Below, piece by piece: positions 1 to 5,700 of a stretch of 7,937 nucleotides of DNA (position 1 is its first letter; every line of letters starts with the position of its first letter). Location: assembly GCA_002684875.1 (NCBI GenBank), contig NYVY01000100.1:1-7937 (forward strand). The letters run 5' to 3'. The position numbers and the translations under genes are program-made. Origin of the DNA: Pseudomonadota bacterium (GTDB lineage: Bacteria > Pseudomonadota > Gammaproteobacteria > Burkholderiales > Burkholderiaceae_A). The notes under the pieces were generated by a model. That model did not search any database. It saw only the letters and a list, made by a program, of their open reading frames with translations, and was not told the origin of the DNA.

Positions 1-831
1 AAAATTAACTTAAAACTTAAAAAAATAACAACTTTAGAAAATAAGGATCTTGGACAAAAGGCTTCTGAACTTGCTTCTACAATTTCAGCAAGGGCTTCGT
101 TTGATGTCAGGGATCCCCGTATTGGTACTTTTACTCAGACAAATGAGCGTTCAAATCCATTAGAATCATCGACCAGAGTTGTCCCTACTATCAGATCGAC
201 TTCCTCATTATTCTTACAAAAAACTTTGGAGAGGGCTACTTCAAAAGGTTATATCAAACCTGAAGAGTTAAACGAGGTTAATACCAAAATAAAAGTAATG
301 GCCGAAAGTTTTAATTTTCATCCTGATGATTTTGCAAAAGTTGCCTTAATGGAAAGTGATGGTTTTAATCCCAGGGCATCAAATGGAAGTTGTCATGGAA
401 TTATTCAATTCTGTGACGGAAAAGACCGAGGAGCGGCTTCAATCGGACTGTCTGATCAAGCAGAAAAAATTTTAGAATTGTCAGTTATTGACCAGCTAGA
501 TCTCGTTGCTCAATATTTTGAAGATACAGAATTACGTTCATACGGGCCTGCTTCTATTGATGATCTGTATTTAACAGTTCTATCTCCTGCTGCAAGGTTT
601 GTTGCAAATAAAAACGTGCCTCTTCCAATTAGAGGAAAACAAGCGAAAGTCTTACACGTTGGAGAATCTGTTGATGCCCCAATTACAAGATCCTCCATAA
701 TAAATGGTCTTAGCAAGCACGCTTGGGAGAAGTTATCAGGTTTCTTATCAAGCACGGAAAATCAGGACCGAAACTTTTCTGGAAAACCTCTCGCATTTTC
801 ATCTAGCGAAATACTAAAAAAGAGATATTAA
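1..831 (+). CDS. Lysozyme/transglycosylase-like domain protein, 5'-truncated
   Basis: The frame is open from base 1 to the TAA at 829-831 (276 codons visible). No ATG, GTG or TTG occurs in frame before the TTG at 226, which has no convincing ribosome site, so the true start probably lies left of the window. The first ~75 residues are polar and Ser/Thr-rich with no recognised domain. The following part looks like the SLT/lysozyme-like fold of phage tail-associated transglycosylases: a 'VALMESDGFNP' motif whose Glu (codon 352-354) is the candidate catalytic acid, then a 'GIIQF' motif, a 'DQLDLVAQYF' helix and 'DLYLTVLSPAA'. Two Cys flank GIIQF (codons 391 and 412) and could form a disulfide. 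Such folds cleave peptidoglycan glycan strands. Lying just before the rod genes, it may open the wall for rod passage, but it could equally be an unrelated or phage-derived gene. The fold call is moderate; the flagellar role is inference. Confidence 0.6.
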   Translation, partial: KINLKLKKITTLENKDLGQKASELASTISARASFDVRDPRIGTFTQTNERSNPLESSTRVVPTIRSTSSLFLQKTLERATSKGYIKPEELNEVNTKIKVMAESFNFHPDDFAKVALMESDGFNPRASNGSCHGIIQFCDGKDRGAASIGLSDQAEKILELSVIDQLDLVAQYFEDTELRSYGPASIDDLYLTVLSPAARFVANKNVPLPIRGKQAKVLHVGESVDAPITRSSIINGLSKHAWEKLSGFLSSTENQDRNFSGKPLAFSSSEILKKRY

Positions 832-843
832 AGCGGAAATTGC

Positions 844-878
844 TTGCCAGTTTTGGCAAAAACATACCCGTTTTTTTT
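844..878 (+). terminator. Weak candidate terminator after the lysozyme-like gene
   Basis: A perfect 6-bp inverted repeat TTGCCA/TGGCAA (844-849 and 854-859) with a 4-base loop lies 12 bases after the upstream stop codon. A run of eight T follows at 871-878. The T-run is separated from the stem by 11 bases, so this is not a canonical intrinsic terminator. It sits where a terminator would be expected, between the upstream gene and the flgB promoter. Low confidence. Confidence 0.22.
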
Positions 879-920
879 CTTAGAAGGAAAAGAACTAGAG
901 TTTTACAACAGATTTTTTTT

Positions 921-936
921 TGGCATATTCATTGCT
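921..936 (+). promoter_or_regulatory. Sigma-54 (-24/-12) promoter for the flgB operon
   Basis: TGGCATATTCATTGCT fits the RpoN consensus TGGCAC-N5-TTGCW, with the invariant GG and GC at the required 10-base spacing; only one of the well-conserved positions in the -24 block differs (T for C). Counting from GC at 934-935, transcription should start near base 947, giving a leader of about 26 bases before the flgB ATG at 973. This agrees with established knowledge that flgBCDE-type operons in Pseudomonas and Vibrio need RpoN plus an NtrC-type activator (FleR/FlrC). I cannot identify the activator's binding site from one sequence. Confidence 0.8.
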
Positions 937-972
937 TTTTTATCAATACAAATTAATAAACGGGATTATGAA

Positions 973-1356
973 ATGGAATTTTTAGATCGAGTAATGGGGA
1001 TTCATGAACCAGCTTTAAGAGTCCGAAACAAAAGGTTGGAAATTCTTTCTAGAAATATTGCTAATGCGGATACACCACGGTTTAAAGCCAGGGATATCGA
1101 CTTTAAAGAAATTCTTGGCGGGGTAAAAGGTCAGGAAATGAAAGCAACTAATCCTAAACACTATCCAGTGTCCATTGAATACCGAAACACAGGACTTTTG
1201 TACAGAACTCCTTTTAACGCTTCTCCTGATATGAACACAGTTGAGTTAAGTGTCGAACAAGCCCAGTTCGGTAAGGCTTCAACGGATTATCAAGCCACAT
1301 TACAATTTTTAGAAGGCCGTATAAGTGGAATTAGAAAAGCACTCAGAGCAGAGTAG
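973..1356 (+). CDS. flgB: Flagellar proximal rod protein FlgB
   Basis: FlgB is one of the rod subunits that build the periplasmic drive shaft of the flagellum, exported by the flagellar type III apparatus. The 127-residue product has the rod-family N-terminal signature NIANADTP at residues 28-35, inside a helix starting with the FlgB-typical 'MGIHEPALRVR', followed by 'FKARDIDF'. The C-terminal helix 'DYQATLQFLEGRISGIRKAL' matches the family end. I chose ATG at 973 rather than the in-frame TTG at 844. Starting at 973 gives the usual FlgB length and N-terminus, and it lies downstream of the sigma-54 promoter. The TTG start would add 43 unrelated residues and precede the predicted transcript start. 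The ribosome site is weak (GGGA at 962-965). The TAG stop lies 10 bases before flgC. First gene of the operon. Confidence 0.95.
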   Translation: MEFLDRVMGIHEPALRVRNKRLEILSRNIANADTPRFKARDIDFKEILGGVKGQEMKATNPKHYPVSIEYRNTGLLYRTPFNASPDMNTVELSVEQAQFGKASTDYQATLQFLEGRISGIRKALRAE

Positions 1357-1366
1357 GAGATAAAAA

Positions 1367-1792
1367 ATGTCACTAGATAATATTTTTGGAATTGCTGGTA
1401 CAGCTTTAAATGCTCAGCTTACTAGAATGAATTTAACAGCATCGAATTTAGCGAACCAAGGGACCGTAAATACGACTGAAGCTGAAGCTTTTAGAGCAAA
1501 AAGACCAGTTTTTAAAGCAATTCTGTCTGGTGAGATGGCTACCCCAGGGGCTCCCTATATCGGAGGAGTCAAAGTTGACACTATTGTCGACACCATAAAT
1601 CCTCCACCAAAGAAATATGATCCAAGTAGTCCTCTTGCTGATGAGAAAGGATATGTCTACATGTCGAACGTTAATGAGGTAACTGAAATGGTAGAAATGA
1701 TGGCATCAGCACGGGCTTATCAAAATAATGTTGAAGTTGTAAATACCGCACGTAGATTGATTATGAGAACACTTGAAATTACTAAAGCATAA
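1367..1792 (+). CDS. flgC: Flagellar proximal rod protein FlgC
   Basis: FlgC is a proximal rod subunit that polymerises with FlgB, FlgF and FlgG in the periplasm. The 141-residue product is of normal family length. It begins with the FlgC-type helix 'IFGIAGTALNAQ' and carries the rod/hook signature ASNLAN at residues 25-30. Then come 'FRAKRPVFKAIL' and the C-terminal family block 'ARAYQNNVEVVNTARRLIMRTL' (shown in part), which packs with the N-terminal helix in the assembled rod. The ATG is preceded by a strong site, AGGAGA at 1355-1360, which overlaps the flgB stop codon and suggests coupled translation. flgD begins 9 bases after its stop. Confidence 0.96.
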   Translation: MSLDNIFGIAGTALNAQLTRMNLTASNLANQGTVNTTEAEAFRAKRPVFKAILSGEMATPGAPYIGGVKVDTIVDTINPPPKKYDPSSPLADEKGYVYMSNVNEVTEMVEMMASARAYQNNVEVVNTARRLIMRTLEITKA

Positions 1793-1801
1793 GGAAAAAT
1801 T

Positions 1802-2638
1802 ATGGCTATTACTGCATCAGATTTTGAATTACCGACCGGTATTCAAACATACGAAGACCATAAAAAAGCCCAAAAACTTCCTAAATTTATTGAGGAAAGA
1901 GATGTAAATGATGAAATGGGACAAAAAGAGTTTCTTCTTTTATTTACAACGCAATTACAAAACCAAAACCCGTTGGACCCGATGAAAAATGAGGAGTTTG
2001 TTGCACAATTAGCCCAGTTTAGTCAATTGGAAGCAACCACGTCAATGTCAGAATCTTTAAATGGGTTGGTAGGGTCATTGCAAAAAGAAAGGATGCTCAC
2101 AGGAGCTTCATTAATTGGAAAAAGAGTGCAGGCTCCAGGAGGACCAGCACTTTTCGAAGCTGGTAAAGCGATAAATGGGGTGTTAGAGCTAGACAAAAAT
2201 GCTGGGGCAGAGAGCGTAGTGTTAAATGTTTACGATGAAACTGGAAAGCTTGTCAGGCATATTGATTATGGTCGTCGTCCGCCGGGTGACTTTACTGTTA
2301 GTTGGGATGGAAAAGATCACGGTGGAAATATCTCGCCAGAAGGGAATTACAGTTTGGTTGCAACAGTTCGTGGCTATGATGGCTCCAACTTGCAAATACC
2401 AATTACTACACCCTCCGAAATTACCGCAGTTACATACAGTCCAGAATTTGATGATCTCATTCTTGAGGTTTCAAACGGCGCGACGATAAACCTGAGTGAG
2501 GTTAAAAGAATTGACGGATTTGACAGGAATAGCCAAAGGAGCGGTTTAATCGGGGCAAATGGATCGATTATTGATGCTGTTAAACAAAACATTAGCGGGA
2601 ACGATGAATCCAATTCCTCTGACACTGAAGAAAAATAA
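1802..2638 (+). CDS. flgD: Hook assembly scaffold (hook cap) protein FlgD
   Basis: FlgD sits as a cap at the tip of the growing hook, guides addition of FlgE, and is later discarded. The product has 278 residues, longer than the usual ~220-240. The hallmark N-terminal FlgD domain is clear: 'FLLLFTTQLQNQNPLDP' ends at about residue 60, followed by 'FVAQLAQFSQLE' at 66-77. The middle (about 100-225) fits the Tudor-like/FnIII-like FlgD C-terminal fold, with 'VYDETGKLVR' and 'SWDGKDHGG' motifs typical of its Ig-like part. The usual FlgD end ('INLSEVKRIDGF') is followed by a 38-residue polar extension (241-278) that finishes in a Ser/Asp/Glu-rich tail. The ribosome site is AAGGA at 1791-1795. A 63-base gap separates it from flgE. 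The extension may be adapted to the unusual hook protein, which is speculation. Confidence 0.95.
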   Translation: MAITASDFELPTGIQTYEDHKKAQKLPKFIEERDVNDEMGQKEFLLLFTTQLQNQNPLDPMKNEEFVAQLAQFSQLEATTSMSESLNGLVGSLQKERMLTGASLIGKRVQAPGGPALFEAGKAINGVLELDKNAGAESVVLNVYDETGKLVRHIDYGRRPPGDFTVSWDGKDHGGNISPEGNYSLVATVRGYDGSNLQIPITTPSEITAVTYSPEFDDLILEVSNGATINLSEVKRIDGFDRNSQRSGLIGANGSIIDAVKQNISGNDESNSSDTEEK

Positions 2639-2701
2639 TTGGATGGGTTGTTAAAAACTAAAACAGATTTTTTGTAATTAATATTATTGGAGATTTAAAC
2701 T
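2639..2701 (+). promoter_or_regulatory. flgD-flgE intergenic gap with flgE ribosome site
   Basis: These 63 bases are the longest gap inside the operon. They contain a T-rich stretch and a ribosome binding site, GGAGA at 2689-2693, eight bases before the flgE ATG. I looked for sigma-28 (TAAA-N15-GCCGATAA) and sigma-54 elements and found no acceptable match, and there is no clear hairpin. The feature is reported mainly to support the flgE start. Confidence 0.5.
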
Positions 2702-5700
2702 ATGTCTTTTTACACCTCTTTAACTGGATTAAACGCTGCTACTGCGGCATTAAGTGTAACTAGTAACAACATTGCTAACACTGGAACGACTGGTTTTAAA
2801 AGATCTAGAGCTGATTTTGGTGATATTTTTGCGACATCACCTCTTCAAAAAGCATCTTCAGTAATCGGACAGGGTGTTGCACTCAAACAAGTTTCTCAAG
2901 AGTTTAGTCAAGGAAATATTCAATTCTCTGCGAATTCTTTAGACATTGCTATTACAGGTGATGGTTTTTTTCCCCTAAAGTCTCCCGATGGATTACAAGA
3001 TATTTTTACCAGAAATGGTACCTTTTTGCTTGACGATTCTTTTGCGGTAGTTAACTCTGCGGGTCAGTTTCTTCAAGCCGCAACAGTTGACAGTAATGGT
3101 AAGGCCGATTTGGAGAATTTACAGAAGCTCATCATACCAAGATCTACCGCAGGGGATGCCAGAGAGACAACATTAGTGGACCTTGCATTGAACCTTCCAG
3201 CTGATGCTGAGGTAATTCAGGTCCCGTTTGACAAGGATGATCCAGCTACTTTTAATCTCACTACCGCAGTTACTGTTTTTGATGCTGGAGGTAATGAATA
3301 TTTAGCGACAATTTTTTATCAAAAAACAAAGCGTGCAACACCAGACGATCCCACAAATAAATTTCAAACGCATGTATTTATTGGAGATACGAAGTTAGAT
3401 GAATTGTTGATACAAGCAACTGACCCAAAGGGTAACCAGCTATTTGTTAATAAATATGGAGAAGTTCGATCAGAAAATGGTGAACCACCAATTCCTCCAG
3501 AAGATATTGCCCGGGGTATCACAAAACTCTTCAACCTAGATGACTTAAAAAACAAACAAGATTCGGTTCCTGCCACAGCATCGGGCGGAGCTCTGTCAGA
3601 TAGTCTGATTAACGGTTGGAAAAATGGGTTTAATATTCCTGCAAAAATAACAGAGTTGCTTTCTCAAATTAATGTTGAAGAATCTACGCAGTTTGCAGGT
3701 GTTGATGCATTGTCTCCATTACAGTTTACACTTAATATTGACAACTCCATTGAACCTGCTGTTATCGATCTCTCATTTTTGAATCAACTTGGGGCTGACA
3801 AAGTAAAGGAATATACAGGAGTAGAAATTGCTCGAGAAATTACAAATCAAATTAATCGAGAATACGGAGATCAAAAATTTTTTGACTTCTCGACATTAAA
3901 AGAAACAGAGACAGCCACAACAGCAGACCTCTTTAAGTTAATTGCAAACCAAGAGGACCAGACGCCAACTGAAGACGATGAAATTATCGTAAGTTTAACT
4001 GAGAAAAGATCAGGGGATGATCCAGCAAAAGGTTTTTTTGGAGATTTTAAGCAAATTACTCAAGAAGATGCTGTAATAGCAATTCAAGCGCAGGTTGATG
4101 AGCAGGCTTTTTCAAAAGGGCTCATTGCTGCGAACCTTCAAGTAGCATCAGAGAGACTCGCAAATTTAGATACTTTTGCAGCTGCACGTTCACAGAAATC
4201 TGATTTTCAAATAAGCGCTAGCCAAACATCTTTACTTGGAGAGGAAAATACACGTTTACAAAAACTAGATTTAGAGGTTGTAAATTTGGCAGCTGCTGCA
4301 GCTGAACCAACCCGAGCAGAGAGACAAAAGATTACTATGAGTGAGCTTACTGTAAGCTCTACCAACCCTTCAGCTGCTGGTACATTCACCATTGAAGATT
4401 CCAAAGGTGTTGAAGCGACTGTTCAAGCTAGCGAGTTGCAAGCTAAATTTGGTCAAAGGTCAAAAATCGCATTCGATCAAGTTTCATCAGATGCAGCAAT
4501 CCACGCTTCTGCAAACACCGTAACAGTCGGAGGAGTTACTACCTTTGTGTCAGCAACAGGAGCGTTGACTCTTACTGTTGGATCTACTAACTACTCAATA
4601 GACTTGACAGGTGTTACAGCACAGAACTCTGCAATAACAACAGCAGTAGTATCTGCATTACAAACAGCCTCGGTAGGAACATCAGTCGGAACTTTTTCCG
4701 TTCAGGACTCAACGGATACCAATGGTACGGAACGAGAGTTTAAAATCAGTTCCGCAGGGACTTCTTTTCAAGTTCAATTTAATCGACAAGATAAGAGCAC
4801 CACAGTCGCTCTGACCGACAACCTAAATATCTTTACAGCTGAAGCAACTAGCCTATCAACTATAAGAGATTATGATAATAACCAATCAGCAAAGAGTTCA
4901 GCAAGGGCAGCAATTGATGCCCTGGTTGCTGGTGGAAAATATGAAGAAGTAGGGGCTGCAAAAGCTCAACAAATTGATTTCACAACCATAATGGCATCAG
5001 TTACAGGTTCAACCTTAATAACCCTTACTATGCCAACCACATCGGATAATGCGGGAGGAAATGTTACTGTATCGGCAGATGCCACAATGTCGGCAATTGA
5101 AATTGCTAGATTATTTACGGATGAGGTAATAAACAAGGATCTTGCAGAGGAGGTTGCAGCATTTAAAAAAACTGTTAAAGATTCTAATGATGACGAGTTA
5201 AGACAAATTGTTGATTTAGGTAATGGAAAAATCCAATTTCAATTCGAAACAGGTGAGTCTACGGTTGGTGATATAACATTGACAGATGGAAGTGGAAATA
5301 TGGGAGTGTCTAACACACCGCCAGTTCTTGCTGATACAATCTTTACCACACGAGATTATAGTGCCGCACAATTTGGTACACCAACTTATCCTGATGCTAC
5401 AACTGCAAAGAGACAAATTTTAGATAATGATGACGGAACATTTACTTTACAATTTCTGACTGTAGATGAAGACATCAGTCCAATAACATCCACGATTTCT
5501 GATGATGTTGATCTAACTATTAACGCTGCGGAAATTCAGGCGTATCAAGTTACGAAGCCAGAGATACAAGTATTAACTTTTTCTGCTCCTGCAAACCCAA
5601 TTACAACTGATACTGGCGGAAAGAAAGTAACACTCGGTGGAGCTGAGTATACAATTGCACCTGGGTCTGATGGAGCAGCAATAGAGACCGCATCAGATGT

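Noticed and set aside
226..228. TTG at 226 as the start of the lysozyme-like gene
   Set aside because: The same frame is open to base 1 with plausible coding sequence, and no clear ribosome site precedes 226, so the gene most likely starts left of the window.
510..755. Minus-strand frame of 81 residues opposite the lysozyme-like gene
   Set aside because: It lies wholly opposite a recognisable domain, shows no family features and has no ribosome site of note; it is a shadow frame.
844..972. N-terminal extension of flgB from a TTG at 844
   Set aside because: The extra 43 residues are hydrophobic and unlike FlgB, the TTG lies upstream of the sigma-54 promoter, and the ATG at 973 gives the normal family N-terminus.
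2226..2625. Short frames on both strands inside flgD
   Set aside because: Both overlap the well-conserved FlgD sequence and resemble no protein family.
2639..2701. Separate sigma-28 promoter for flgE
   Set aside because: TAAA-like bases occur, but no GCCGATAA-like -10 element lies at the right distance.
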